A stretch of DNA of 64,000 nt from Streptomyces sp. ISL-98 (GCF_018614055.1 NZ_JAGGPB010000019.1:186001-250000), one strand, 5' to 3'. Counted from the stretch's first letter, positions 49,907 through 58,778 are shown. Translations and numbers: made by a program. The notes: generated by a model from the letters alone, not told the origin.

Positions 49907-51085
49907 TCAGAAGTAGTCGCCAAGCCACGGCTCCCGGTCGGCGGTGGCCATCAGTAGCCTGGCGATCACGGTGGGGTCTCCGTAGAGTCCGGCCAGCTCG
50001 GCCGAGGCCGCGCTTCGGTACCCGCCCGCGTACCAGACCGCGAACTGCCTTCTGGTCAAGGTCAGGTGCGCAGAGCGGCCACCGGGTGCCAGCTCCCCTC
50101 GGCCGTTGGTGATCCGCAGGGTGTACCGCTCGGTCTGCGTGCCATCCTCGGTCTCGATGTCGAGCGGAAGGCCGAGGTCCACGTGCTGCGGCCAGCCGCG
50201 CAGCTCCACCGCGCGGGACAGGTCCAGGACCCGCAGCATCCACGGGTGCCATGCCGTCGCCGCCGCCGCACCGGATCGGTGCAGCTGGTGCAGGAGCAGC
50301 GGGCCGGGTGGCAGGCCGGTGCGTTGGAAGGCCACGGTCGGGATCCGGCTGTTGTGTCTGCCGAGGAAGGCGAGCATCGCGGCGGCGGTGGGATGGTCTG
50401 CAGACCAGAAGTCGTAGACCACCAGCCGTCGGCCCTCGGCCGGATGGCGCTCCCCGGCCACCGCCATCACCCCGGTCGGCGCTTCTCCGGACGGACCGAA
50501 CCGGTAGGTGTTCACGCCCGGGTGCTGCCCCTGCTGCCAGTCGACCCACCATGTGGGTCGCTGCCACGGGCCGTTCCACCGCGCGGCCAAGGCGTCCCGC
50601 AGCGGGGGAAGCTGAGCGGTCTCGCCATGCTGGATCTCGACGTCGGCGTCGTGGAATCTGCGCCGGAGTTCGTCGGTGGGCACCGTCCACGAGTACACCT
50701 GGGCGGGTGCCTCCCAGCCCATCCGGCGAACGTAGCCGGTGGACGCGGTCCACAGCGTGGCGAGGACGGCACCCTGCTCCTGCAGGGGCCGCAGCCGCTC
50801 GGCAATCAGGCGGGCCGCGAGCTGCCCGCCGCGCTCCTCCGGGGCGACGCATCCGCTGGCCATGCTCGCGCTGGGCACCGGCCGACCGCCGAACCACTGC
50901 GGGATCAGCAGGCCCAGGCCGCCGGCGACGACCCTTCCGCCGCGCAGGGCCACGCGCCGGTCCGCGCACTCGCCGAGGCGCATGATGGCGTCCACCGGGT
51001 GGCCGTAGGCACGCCGGGCCAGGACGTCGTACTCGTGCCACAGGTCCTCGTCGGCTTCCGCGAAGGTCAGCGTCGGAACAGCCAC
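49907..51085 (-). CDS. Eis-like GNAT acetyltransferase
   Basis: The 392-residue protein has the tripartite architecture of mycobacterial Eis: an N-terminal GNAT domain (SASMASGCVAPEERGGQLAA), a second GNAT-like domain and a C-terminal sterol-carrier-like domain. Eis acetylates aminoglycosides and lysines at several positions. It lies 14 bases after the MaoC gene in the same direction. In this context, with three kinases of the antibiotic-phosphotransferase fold, it might modify the pathway product or give self-resistance. Confidence 0.88.
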   Translation of the reverse strand: MAVPTLTFAEADEDLWHEYDVLARRAYGHPVDAIMRLGECADRRVALRGGRVVAGGLGLLIPQWFGGRPVPSASMASGCVAPEERGGQLAARLIAERLRPLQEQGAVLATLWTASTGYVRRMGWEAPAQVYSWTVPTDELRRRFHDADVEIQHGETAQLPPLRDALAARWNGPWQRPTWWVDWQQGQHPGVNTYRFGPSGEAPTGVMAVAGERHPAEGRRLVVYDFWSADHPTAAAMLAFLGRHNSRIPTVAFQRTGLPPGPLLLHQLHRSGAAAATAWHPWMLRVLDLSRAVELRGWPQHVDLGLPLDIETEDGTQTERYTLRITNGRGELAPGGRSAHLTLTRRQFAVWYAGGYRSAASAELAGLYGDPTVIARLLMATADREPWLGDYF

Positions 51086-51099
51086 GGTGCCCCTCCTCT

Positions 51100-51630
51100 C
51101 TAGTAACCGGTGGTGTTGCGGAGGGTGCCAGGGTCCGCCGGGACGAAGAAGGTGCGGACACAGCTAAGGACCCGCTCGTCGCGCTGGTTGTGGCCCTCGA
51201 TGCGGCAGGTGACGATGCCCTGGTCGGGTCGGCTGTTGGAGCGGCGGGCGGCCAGGATCGTGCTCTGGGCTCGCAGGGTGTCCCCAACGTGGACGGGGTT
51301 CTCGAACCGCACCTCGTCCAGGGCGAGGTTGCCGCTGGTCATGCCGCTGGTGGAACGGACCGTCATGCCGAGCACGACGTTGAGGGTGAGGATGCCGCAG
51401 ACCAGCACCTGGTCGCGGCCGGTCCGCTGGCAGAACTCGATGTCCGAGTGGACGGGGGCTTCGTTGCCCATCAGGGCGAGGACCTGAACGTGCTCGGCTT
51501 CGGTCACGGTCCGGGCCGGGCGGTGCTCGATGGTCAGGCCCACGGTGAACTCGTCGAGGCCGAGCCCGACGACTTCGCGGACCCGGTTCTCATCGACCTT
51601 ACGGAAACCAGGCGGGAGGGCATCACTCAT
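51100..51630 (-). CDS. MaoC-like (R)-hydratase
   Basis: The 176-residue hotdog-fold protein has the MaoC features: GNEAPVHSDIEFCQRTGRDQ, where the catalytic Asp/His of the hydratase motif (N-x3-P-x-H-x-D) is visible, and a later FENPVHVGDTLRAQSTIL strand. It overlaps the CitE-like gene by eight bases. MaoC and CitE-like enzymes as a pair are known for mesaconyl- and methylmalyl-CoA chemistry, and more generally for hydration and aldol cleavage of acyl-CoAs. Confidence 0.88.
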   Translation of the reverse strand: MSDALPPGFRKVDENRVREVVGLGLDEFTVGLTIEHRPARTVTEAEHVQVLALMGNEAPVHSDIEFCQRTGRDQVLVCGILTLNVVLGMTVRSTSGMTSGNLALDEVRFENPVHVGDTLRAQSTILAARRSNSRPDQGIVTCRIEGHNQRDERVLSCVRTFFVPADPGTLRNTTGY

Positions 51631-52558
51631 GAGCGGACTCCTTGAGGAGGGGGGCGGCGGGTTTCTGGCCCGTTCGGGCGGTCAGGGCACGGGCGGCGGC
51701 GACGATCGGAGGGCCCACCATGGCGCCGTCGACCGTGGTGATCGCGCCGTCGGCGCCGTCGGCGGCGCTGATGACGGCGCGTGCCGAAGCCAGGTCGCGT
51801 TCGCTCGGTCGGAACGCCGCCTCGATTACCGGAAGCTGTGCGGGGTGGATGGCGACCTTGCCGACGAACCCCAGCTCCGCAGCCTCCTCGGCCTCCCGCC
51901 GCAGCCCGTCCAGGTCGTGCAGGCCGAAGTACGGGGAGTCGACCGCGGGCAGGCCGGCCGTGGCTGCCGCAGCGGTGAGCATCGCCCGTGGGTACCACAT
52001 GGCCCTGCTGGTGATCTTGCATCCGGCCTCGGCCGCGTAGTCGGCCGCCCCGAACACCACCCCGGCGAGCTGCGGGGCACGCAGGATGCCGGTCAGGTTC
52101 TCAATTGCCCGCGGGGACTCGATCAGTGCCCATATCTGGGACGGCGTCGTGGATTCGCCCTTGATCCGCGAGACGAGTTCGACGTCGCGGGCGGACTCGA
52201 CCTTCGGAACCAGCAGCACGGCTGGCCACAGGCGGTGCTCTGCCAGAGCGGTGAGGTCCTTCAACCCGTGGATCGTGTCCGGGGCGTTCACCCGCACTCC
52301 CACGATGGCCGACTTCATGTCCTCGGCCGCGCCGACGCGGCGCAGGAACTGGAGCACGCTCGTACGGGCCTCATCCTTGAGCGGGCGCGGCACCGAGTCC
52401 TCCAGGTCCAACAGGGCGACATCAGCACCCGAGTCGGCAGCCGTTGCGAACCGGCCGGGGGACACCCCGGGCGTGACGAGCCAGCTGCTGCGACCAAGGC
52501 CAGGGACGGCGAGCGATGGGGCGGCCGGGGAGGTTGGATCCGACGGCTTCTGCTGCAT
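51623..52558 (-). CDS. CitE/HpcH-type aldolase or lyase
   Basis: The 311-residue protein has TIM-barrel features of the citrate-lyase beta family: the metal-binding VALLDLEDSVPRPLKDEART, VRVNAPDT, LLVPKVESARDVELVSR and the terminal FVGKVAIHPAQLPVIEAAFR. Related enzymes cleave malyl- or citramalyl-CoA. ATG at 52558 follows AAGGGA. It heads the leftward cluster; the control region lies in 52559-52710. The partner hydratase follows with an overlap. Substrate unknown. Confidence 0.9.
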   Translation of the reverse strand: MQQKPSDPTSPAAPSLAVPGLGRSSWLVTPGVSPGRFATAADSGADVALLDLEDSVPRPLKDEARTSVLQFLRRVGAAEDMKSAIVGVRVNAPDTIHGLKDLTALAEHRLWPAVLLVPKVESARDVELVSRIKGESTTPSQIWALIESPRAIENLTGILRAPQLAGVVFGAADYAAEAGCKITSRAMWYPRAMLTAAAATAGLPAVDSPYFGLHDLDGLRREAEEAAELGFVGKVAIHPAQLPVIEAAFRPSERDLASARAVISAADGADGAITTVDGAMVGPPIVAAARALTARTGQKPAAPLLKESAHE

Positions 52559-52710
52559 GGGAGTTCCCTTCACGCGGCGTCCCAGCAGCAGCGGCCGATC
52601 ACTTCCGGTGCCGTTGGGGCGATAAGGAGTTGGGCGCGACGAGCCGAACGAATCGCATCGCGACACTGGGGCAGCAGCGACAGCGCGCTCGGCACTTCCG
52701 GTCTGCTGGG

Positions 52711-53412
52711 CTACGGACAACTACCGAGGCGGTCGGCGTGCCGGTCGGCATCAGCGAGTTCCGCCTGCAGGTCGACGATCGAGACTCCACTCAGTTCGCA
52801 GACGAGCTGCGACGCGAGGTACCAGCCCGCGAGGGGGTCTCCGTATCGAAGAGCGCGGCCTTCGTCGCCGTGAGGGAGCGCGATCAATCCCTTGCCGGGG
52901 TTCAGGGCGTAGTAGGTGCCGAACACCCCGTACAGCCGGGGCTGTCGGACTCGAATTGCGACATGGCCCGCGCGTCCGAGGTGGGCGCACTCACGGACCG
53001 ACAGCCCGGCGTGCTTCAAGCAGACGGGAGGCTGCACGGTCAGCAGCCCCTCGGGCCAGGACGGCTCCGAGCTGCCGTTCGGCAGCGGCGAGGCCAGAAA
53101 CAGGAAGCCCTTCTTCGTCCGGCTCGCTGGCCCCCTGCCTACCTGGCATCGCAGCCGCGACATCGTCTCGCGCTGCCGCAGCGGATGGACCTCTCTCCAC
53201 CGCGGCTTTCCGGTCGGCTCGCCGTCAAGGAGGGACTGCGAGCACCGGGCCCAGAGCACGCCGCGCTCGTCGCGGTCTTCCGGCGTTTCGTCGAGGTAGC
53301 GCAAGCCCTTCATGTTCGGCAGCACGCCGAACTTCGACTCGAGTTCCCCTTCCTCTCCTTCTCGCGCCGTGATGTACGGGATGACGGTGGGCCGCACAGG
53401 CGAATGGCTCAT
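52711..53412 (-). CDS. Conserved hypothetical protein
   Basis: The 233-residue protein is rich in charged and aromatic residues with several Cys (LRCQVGRG, VCLKHAGLSVREC), no signal or transmembrane segment, and a recognisable core YGVFGTYYALNPGKGLIALP. It occurs as an uncharacterised Streptomyces protein. ATG at 53412 overlaps the DUF5999 gene stop (ATGA), so the two are co-expressed. No function is proposed. Confidence 0.72.
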   Translation of the reverse strand: MSHSPVRPTVIPYITAREGEEGELESKFGVLPNMKGLRYLDETPEDRDERGVLWARCSQSLLDGEPTGKPRWREVHPLRQRETMSRLRCQVGRGPASRTKKGFLFLASPLPNGSSEPSWPEGLLTVQPPVCLKHAGLSVRECAHLGRAGHVAIRVRQPRLYGVFGTYYALNPGKGLIALPHGDEGRALRYGDPLAGWYLASQLVCELSGVSIVDLQAELADADRHADRLGSCP

Positions 53413-53606
53413 CTTGCGACCTCCGAAACGGTGCCGGCGAGACGCTGCGGCCCGATGATCCGGCCGTCCGGCAGGATCTGCCCGGTGTCCTCGAAGAGGA
53501 CGATGCAGTTAACACACCACCCCTGTTCCGGGTGGCCAGCAACCGAGCGAGCGGCCTGGCCATCCGGACAACGCGCGCCGGGACACTCCGGCTTGTGCTG
53601 GCACAT
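53409..53606 (-). CDS. DUF5999 family small protein
   Basis: The 65-residue protein starts MCQHKPECPGARCPDGQAAR and contains HPEQGWCVNCIVLFEDTGQI, the DUF5999 pattern, with five Cys and His that may bind metal. ATG at 53606 has GAAGGA seven bases upstream, so the ATG at 53627 is not needed. It is co-transcribed with the 233-aa gene. Its role is unknown; relatives are often found next to ATP-binding/HTH regulatory modules, as here. Confidence 0.82.
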   Translation of the reverse strand: MCQHKPECPGARCPDGQAARSVAGHPEQGWCVNCIVLFEDTGQILPDGRIIGPQRLAGTVSEVAR

Positions 53607-53627
53607 CGTCAAGTCCTTCTTCTGCAT

Positions 53628-53695
53628 GGCGCCCTCGCCGTCGGAGACGGGCTCAGGACCCCGGGGGGAGGTCCGGTGACAACGGCGAGGGCGCC
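53628..53695. terminator. Long hairpin ahead of the DUF5999 gene
   Basis: GGCGCCCTCGCCGT (53628-53641) is the exact reverse complement of ACGGCGAGGGCGCC (53682-53695); a smaller GGACC/GGTCC stem lies in the 40-base loop. It follows the small gene at 53739-53972 and precedes DUF5999, so it is a terminator for the first or a leader structure of the second. Confidence 0.55.
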
Positions 53696-53738
53696 GCTCT
53701 TGGTGGGTGATGAAGGTTCGTGGTGTCTCGGCGGACGA

Positions 53739-53972
53739 CTAGTTCTCGTCGCGCTGAGCGCTGGCAGTACCGCTCAGCCGCTGGCCGTACCAGTGCGACT
53801 CATCGGGCGACGGGTCTCGGATGGGCCCCTCCGGGCGATGGCGGGACGTCGCGGCTATCTCTGCCTGCTCGTCGGCGCTCACCATGCGCACCCCAGCGAA
53901 CAGACGGCGCTCCCAGGAGGACAGATCCCTGGCGCCCCTGGGCACCGGGCCGACTTCGTCTGTCTCATCCAC
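53739..53972 (-). CDS. Small hypothetical protein
   Basis: The 77-residue frame starts at GTG 53972, three bases after the stop of the ATP-binding protein gene, so is probably coupled. It has SSWERRLFAGVRMVSADEQA, a plausible helix, and otherwise polar disordered sequence (SRHRPEGPIRDPSPDESHWY). Composition and third positions are compatible with coding, but no family is recognised. Confidence 0.5.
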   Translation of the reverse strand: MDETDEVGPVPRGARDLSSWERRLFAGVRMVSADEQAEIAATSRHRPEGPIRDPSPDESHWYGQRLSGTASAQRDEN

Positions 53973-53975
53973 GGC

Positions 53976-54668
53976 TCAGAGGCCCCTGACGCCGACGAGC
54001 ACGCGGCCGAGCACGTTCGGGTCCACTCGTGCGGCCCTCGGCACCCCGGGCCCGGCCGTTAGAGGCCGGCCAGGGGAGCGCGCCGCTCTCTCGTCCTCAC
54101 CAACTCGGCTCGCGGGGACGAGACCGCACTCGGCCCACACCACCTTGCCGGGCATACCCCGAACCGGATAGTGGCCCCAGCGCCTGCTCATCACTGCGAC
54201 GATGAAGATGCCCCGGCCACCCGTCGCCTCGACACCGACCTCCTTCAAGACTGGCGGCCTCGTGTCGCGGTCCCAGACCGATACCCTGACGGCGTCACCG
54301 ATGATCTCCAGCGAGATCTCGAAGGTCTGCACCGTGTTCCGCGTGGAGAACAGGGGGGCTTGTTCCTCGCCCTCCTTGGGGTGCCGCACGGCGTTGGTGG
54401 CCAGCTCCGAAACCAGGAGCTGCACCGTCTCGACGATGTCGGTGGGCACGCCCCAGCGGGAGAGGACGTCGGCGGTGTGCAGCCGTGCCAAGCCCACAGC
54501 GTTGGGCGTGTCGGCCAGCGTGAGTCTGTTACGCGGGTGTGGTGCCTGGGACACGGTGTGCCTCCCGAGTTGGGAGAGGAGCGCGGGGTGCGTTCGCTGG
54601 CTCTCGCTCGTTTCGTGATGGGGACCGCCTGACCCGGGTTCGGCGGTTGAGCAGTGGCAGACGGACAT
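53976..54668 (-). CDS. ATP-binding (HATPase, anti-sigma-factor-like) protein
   Basis: The 230-residue protein is of the HATPase_c_2 type: LVSELATNAVRHP is the N-box with the Mg-binding Asn, then VWDRDTRPPVLK and ATGGRGIFIVAVMSRRWG (G-boxes). It is complete, unlike the degenerate protein at 72-554. It probably regulates a sigma factor or anti-sigma antagonist. ATG at 54668 lies in the control region shared with the divergent SDR gene. Confidence 0.9.
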   Translation of the reverse strand: MSVCHCSTAEPGSGGPHHETSESQRTHPALLSQLGRHTVSQAPHPRNRLTLADTPNAVGLARLHTADVLSRWGVPTDIVETVQLLVSELATNAVRHPKEGEEQAPLFSTRNTVQTFEISLEIIGDAVRVSVWDRDTRPPVLKEVGVEATGGRGIFIVAVMSRRWGHYPVRGMPGKVVWAECGLVPASRVGEDERAARSPGRPLTAGPGVPRAARVDPNVLGRVLVGVRGL

Positions 54669-54844
54669 CCCGGGTTCGCGCCGTCTCCGGATCCGCAGAG
54701 CCGGTGCCGGCTGATTGCCGACTGCACGGTTATCCCCGGACCGGGTACGTCCATAAGAGAACCGCTCCGGCGTCCCGGTAAGAAGGGTGCACGGAGGATG
54801 TCTACGGCCACGCGGGTTGGCACGGTTGGTGAAGGGTTGTACGG

Positions 54845-55654
54845 ATGACGGGCTCAGGGCAGGACCGCGGACAGCGAGCGGTGACGGGGCGATTCGTAGG
54901 CCGCCGCGTTGTGGTGACGGGCGGCTCCAGAGGGCTGGGCGAGCACGTCGTGCGCTTGCTTCTGTCGGAAGGAGCGCGCGTGGCGACGTGTGCCCGGAAG
55001 GCTGAGCCGCTGGAGGCGCTTCGCAGTTCGCTCGACTCGCCGGACGCTCTGTTCACCCAGTCTCTGGACGTCTCCGTGCCGGAGCTGCTGGAGCGGTTCG
55101 TGGAGGAGGCCGCATCAGCGCTGGACGGCCTGGACGGTGTCGTCGCATGTGCGGGCGGTGCGCGGGGTCGGGGAATCACCGAAGCATCTGCCGAGGACTG
55201 GTCGGCGACGTGGGAGATGAACGTCGGCCATGTGGCCCGGCTGGTCGCGACGAGCACCCCCTACCTGCGGGCGGCCGGTGGCGGATCGATCGTCGTGGTG
55301 GCCTCGGTCTCCGGTTGGAAGCCGGCGCCGCAGGCTCAGTACGGCGCGGCAAAGGCGGCCCAGATCCACATGGTTTCGTCGCTGGCGAGGGAGCTGGCCA
55401 CGGACGGCATCCGCGTGAACGCGGTCTCGCCCGGGTCGATGCTCATCCCCGGAAAGCGGTGGGACCGGATGCGCCAGGAGGACACGCCGGCCTTCGACCG
55501 GTTCCGCGCAGAGTTCCCGGGCCGGGAGCTGGTGAAGCCGGAGGAGGTGGCGGACGTGATCGCCTTCCTGCTCTCGGACCAATCGCGAGGGGTGACTGGG
55601 GTCAACCTCCCCGTCGACAAGGGCCAGAACGCGCCGACCCCGGAAGGGTACTGA
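54845..55654 (+). CDS. Short-chain dehydrogenase/reductase
   Basis: The 269-residue SDR has the cofactor motif VVVTGGSRGLGEH (TGxxxGxG), an acidic DVSVPE loop, the ACAGGARGRG segment in place of NNAG, and the active-site SVSGWKPAPQAQYGAAK (Ser, Tyr and Lys in the usual spacing). The C-terminal RVNAVSPGSMLIPGKRW fits the family. ATG at 54845 follows GAAGGG. The convergent TPR regulator ends nine bases away. The substrate is unknown. Confidence 0.94.
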   Translation: MTGSGQDRGQRAVTGRFVGRRVVVTGGSRGLGEHVVRLLLSEGARVATCARKAEPLEALRSSLDSPDALFTQSLDVSVPELLERFVEEAASALDGLDGVVACAGGARGRGITEASAEDWSATWEMNVGHVARLVATSTPYLRAAGGGSIVVVASVSGWKPAPQAQYGAAKAAQIHMVSSLARELATDGIRVNAVSPGSMLIPGKRWDRMRQEDTPAFDRFRAEFPGRELVKPEEVADVIAFLLSDQSRGVTGVNLPVDKGQNAPTPEGY

Positions 55655-55663
55655 CCGAGAGGA

Positions 55664-57049
55664 TCAGGCCGCTGTACCGAGTATCGGCCGAGCCTTCCGT
55701 TCGAAGTCGCGAACGACCGCCTCGCCTCGGTGAGGAGCAAGACGTGCGCGGAAGTCGCGCAGGGCCTGAACGGACCGTTCGCTGTGAACTCCAGCGAGCA
55801 GGTCCACGGCATTGCTCGCGGTGCCGACTGCCTCGTCCAGCCTGTTCTGCTGGAGGAACGCCGTCGCGAGCACCGAGCGGCTGATGGCCTGGCGACGGCG
55901 GCGGTCGCTGTTCGCCTCGACGGACGCCATGGCGAGACGCTCAGCCTGAGCTGCCTCGCAGAGGTCGCGGTGGACCAGGGCGGCTTCAGCCTCCAGATAA
56001 TGGTGGTCCAGGAAGCGAACCCACGGCGATTCCTCGGCGGGCCCCTGGCTGACGTCCAGTCTTTTGCCAGCCGCGAGCAGGGAGGCTGTGGCCTGACGAG
56101 AATCACCGAGGACGGCGTAACCGCGGGCGGCCATGGCGTGCAGGCGCATGAGCCCGAGAAGGCTGCCCGCCGACTTGGCGGTCGCAATTCCCGCCCGCGC
56201 CAGCGAGACCCCTTCGGCGGGGTTGCCGAGGCTGGTGGCGAGGTGGGACATGCCGGCCAGGATCTGCCCGCCGAGTACGCGGTCGCCGCCTTCGGCGCAC
56301 AGCCTCAGCGCCTGGATCATGTAGCGCTCCGCGAGTCCGTAGTCGGCGGAGTCGTACGAGCACCAGCCAGCCATTGCGGCCAGCTTCGCGGCCGAGGTGT
56401 AGAGAAGTCGGCGCTGGTGCGTGGGCAGGTTGCGCTGCTGCAGCACGGGGGTGAGTTCGGTGCTCAGGTAGTGCACGATGCTCGCTCGGACTCCGCCGCC
56501 GCCGAAGCGGTTGTCCATCTCGTCGAACATCTCGATCATCGCCTGGACCTGCTCGACAGGCCCGCTGCCAGCGACTACGGCGAGCCGGGGGGCCTGTTCG
56601 TCCTCAAGGAGCCATAACAGCCACTGCCGTTGCGGGTCCAGGAGGGCAGTCGCGATGTACGGCACCGCGCCGAGGAGGCTGCGCCGCGAGATGTCGGTCG
56701 AGCCCAGCTCCGCGAGCGTGTGCAGTGTTTCACCCACGTCTTCACGGTACGTCAAGGCCCTTGCAACCACGGGCCTCTGGGGCTGCTCTGCAAAACCGAT
56801 GTCAACGGGGGCGGCGGGACGGCCTAAGAAGCCGGCCAGGGCGGCAGCGATGAACTCCGGGGCGCGGCCTCGCGGGGTCATTCCCTGCAGCCATCGGGTC
56901 ACCGACGCCTTGTCGTAGCGCGACACCTCGCCCTGCAGCGCGCCCAGTTCGTTGACCTTGCGGGCCAATGCGGCGTGCGAGCAACCGGCCTCCAGGAGCA
57001 CAGCCGCGAACGCGGTGTTGGCCTCGCCGGTCCCCCTTGCACTGCCCAT
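55664..57049 (-). CDS. NsdA-like TPR regulator with N-terminal HTH
   Basis: The 461-residue protein has an N-terminal HTH-like region (NTAFAAVLLEAGCSHAALAR, VSRYDKASVTRWLQGMTPRG) and then about nine helical TPR-like repeats (about 150-450), ending with LRDFRARLAPHRGEAVVRDF. The arrangement matches Streptomyces NsdA-type negative regulators of antibiotic production and sporulation. It diverges from the radical SAM operon across 208 bases and so is a candidate controller of that operon. Confidence 0.88.
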   Translation of the reverse strand: MGSARGTGEANTAFAAVLLEAGCSHAALARKVNELGALQGEVSRYDKASVTRWLQGMTPRGRAPEFIAAALAGFLGRPAAPVDIGFAEQPQRPVVARALTYREDVGETLHTLAELGSTDISRRSLLGAVPYIATALLDPQRQWLLWLLEDEQAPRLAVVAGSGPVEQVQAMIEMFDEMDNRFGGGGVRASIVHYLSTELTPVLQQRNLPTHQRRLLYTSAAKLAAMAGWCSYDSADYGLAERYMIQALRLCAEGGDRVLGGQILAGMSHLATSLGNPAEGVSLARAGIATAKSAGSLLGLMRLHAMAARGYAVLGDSRQATASLLAAGKRLDVSQGPAEESPWVRFLDHHYLEAEAALVHRDLCEAAQAERLAMASVEANSDRRRRQAISRSVLATAFLQQNRLDEAVGTASNAVDLLAGVHSERSVQALRDFRARLAPHRGEAVVRDFERKARPILGTAA

Positions 57050-57257
57050 GCGTAGATGATGCCTTGCAGATCACCCTGTGTCCCAGCATTTCGACGCAGA
57101 GCCATGAAAGTGCAACCCACGTACAACCGAACAACCCCGCCGCCCCCTCCTCCAGAGCCCCGCCAGCACTGAGACTGAGAGGGCTGCGGGCCCACGGCCC
57201 TTCCCGGCGAGGACGCCGCTGGAACGCCGATGCCCTCAGCACCGGAGGGAGAACATC

Positions 57258-58778
57258 ATGCAGCCAGTAGTGATCTTGGACTGCTTCACCGTCGAGCCGA
57301 GCGGTCTCGGCGTACCGCCCTACCTGTCGACCTACGTTCGGAACGCCTGGTCGGCGCTGCGGCGGGCAAGGCCGGAGGCGGACGTTCGGTACGTGACCAT
57401 CGACGATGTCCGCTGGTGTCTGGCAGGCGGCAAGCCCACCGTCGAGCCGCCCCAGAGCGATCCGTTCACGTACTCGACCACCGTCAACCGGGACGCCGCC
57501 ATTCAGCTTCTGCGGGATGCCGAGATCGTGGTCGTCATCGCCGGAGACGCGGTTCCGTCCGTCCATCTGCACGCTGTGAACGGGTCGTTCGAGGAGATCG
57601 CTCGCGCGCTCGCCTGCGCGCGAGGTCGCCGGTACCTGCTCGGACCGTTGTCCACCTACGCCCTGGCCGCTCCTGCGGAGTACGCAGGGCTGTTCGACGC
57701 CGTCCATACCCACACCGTGACATCCGGCGACCTTCTGCTCGGTAGCCATCGCCCGGCCGACTACGGGCAGATGCAGCGCGAGCGCGACTCGTTCAGCGGC
57801 CTCGTCGAGCAGATGCCCTGGCGTCCGATCGCCGAGCTGGAGCTGTACCGCGGCTGCACCCGGCGCAAGTTCTGCGGCTTCTGCAACGAACCAGCGAAGT
57901 CGCCCCTCGTCGCCTTCCGCGAGGTCGACGACGTCGTCGCCGAGGCTGCCCAGCTCTACGCGGCCGGTGTCCGGAACTTCCGACTCGGCCAGCAGACCTG
58001 CTTCTTCTCCTACCGCAATCGGGACGAGGACGCGATCCGCGCCCTGCTCGGCGGCATCCGAGAGCGCTGCCCCGAGCTGGAGGTGCTCCACATCGACAAC
58101 GCGGACCCCCTCGCCGTGGCCGCGCCCGTCGGTTTGCGAATCGCGAAGCTGGTGGCGGACTACTGCACCGAAGGCAACTGCGCGCCGATGGGCATCGAGA
58201 GCTTCGACCCGGCAGTCATCGAGAGGAACACCCTCACCTGCAAGCCCGAGATCCTGATGCGCGCCGTCGAGCACGTGAACGAGGCCGGTGCCGCCCGTGG
58301 TCCTGGTGGTCTGCCGAAGCTCCTCCCGGGCCTGAACCTCATCTACGGTCTGCCCGGCGAGACCCACGGCACCCACGTAGCGAACCTCCGGGGCCTGGCC
58401 GAGATTCTCGATGCCGGCCTGCTGTGCCACCGCACGAACGTGCGCCTGGCGCGGGCTTTCCCCGGTACCCCGCTGGCCGCACTCGGCGAGCTGGAGCCGC
58501 TGCCCTCGGCGGAGCACTTCCCGTCGTGGAAGGCGGACATCGACTTCACCTGGGACCAGCCGATGAAGGAGCGGGTCTACCCGACCGGTCTGCGCGTGCC
58601 CGGCCTTCACTCCTACTTCATCGGCCAGGGCGGCACCTGGTGGCGACGGCTGGGCTCGTACTCCATCCAGATCGTCGAGCGTGACGCGGCGGCGCCGCTC
58701 GGCACTACCGGCGACCTGGCGGTCACCGGTCATGCACCGCGCATGATCTACGGAGAACGTGTTGCATCCGCTTCCTGA
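57258..58778 (+). CDS. Radical SAM protein, CX5CX2C type
   Basis: The 506-residue protein has an N-terminal Rossmann-like domain (VVILDCFTVEPSGLGVPPYL and EIVVVIAGDAVP). The radical SAM domain starts ELELYRGCTRRKFCGFCNEP, with Cys200, Cys206 and Cys209 as C-x5-C-x2-C instead of the usual C-x3-C-x2-C. FRLGQQTCFFSY and PMGIESFDPAVIERNTLTC follow as SAM-domain strands. Similar spacing occurs in HmdB-like enzymes; the start resembles archaeal radical SAM proteins from memory. GGAGGGAGAACATC precedes ATG 57258. It heads the overlapping operon and should generate a 5-deoxyadenosyl radical on an unknown substrate. Confidence 0.92.
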   Translation: MQPVVILDCFTVEPSGLGVPPYLSTYVRNAWSALRRARPEADVRYVTIDDVRWCLAGGKPTVEPPQSDPFTYSTTVNRDAAIQLLRDAEIVVVIAGDAVPSVHLHAVNGSFEEIARALACARGRRYLLGPLSTYALAAPAEYAGLFDAVHTHTVTSGDLLLGSHRPADYGQMQRERDSFSGLVEQMPWRPIAELELYRGCTRRKFCGFCNEPAKSPLVAFREVDDVVAEAAQLYAAGVRNFRLGQQTCFFSYRNRDEDAIRALLGGIRERCPELEVLHIDNADPLAVAAPVGLRIAKLVADYCTEGNCAPMGIESFDPAVIERNTLTCKPEILMRAVEHVNEAGAARGPGGLPKLLPGLNLIYGLPGETHGTHVANLRGLAEILDAGLLCHRTNVRLARAFPGTPLAALGELEPLPSAEHFPSWKADIDFTWDQPMKERVYPTGLRVPGLHSYFIGQGGTWWRRLGSYSIQIVERDAAAPLGTTGDLAVTGHAPRMIYGERVASAS

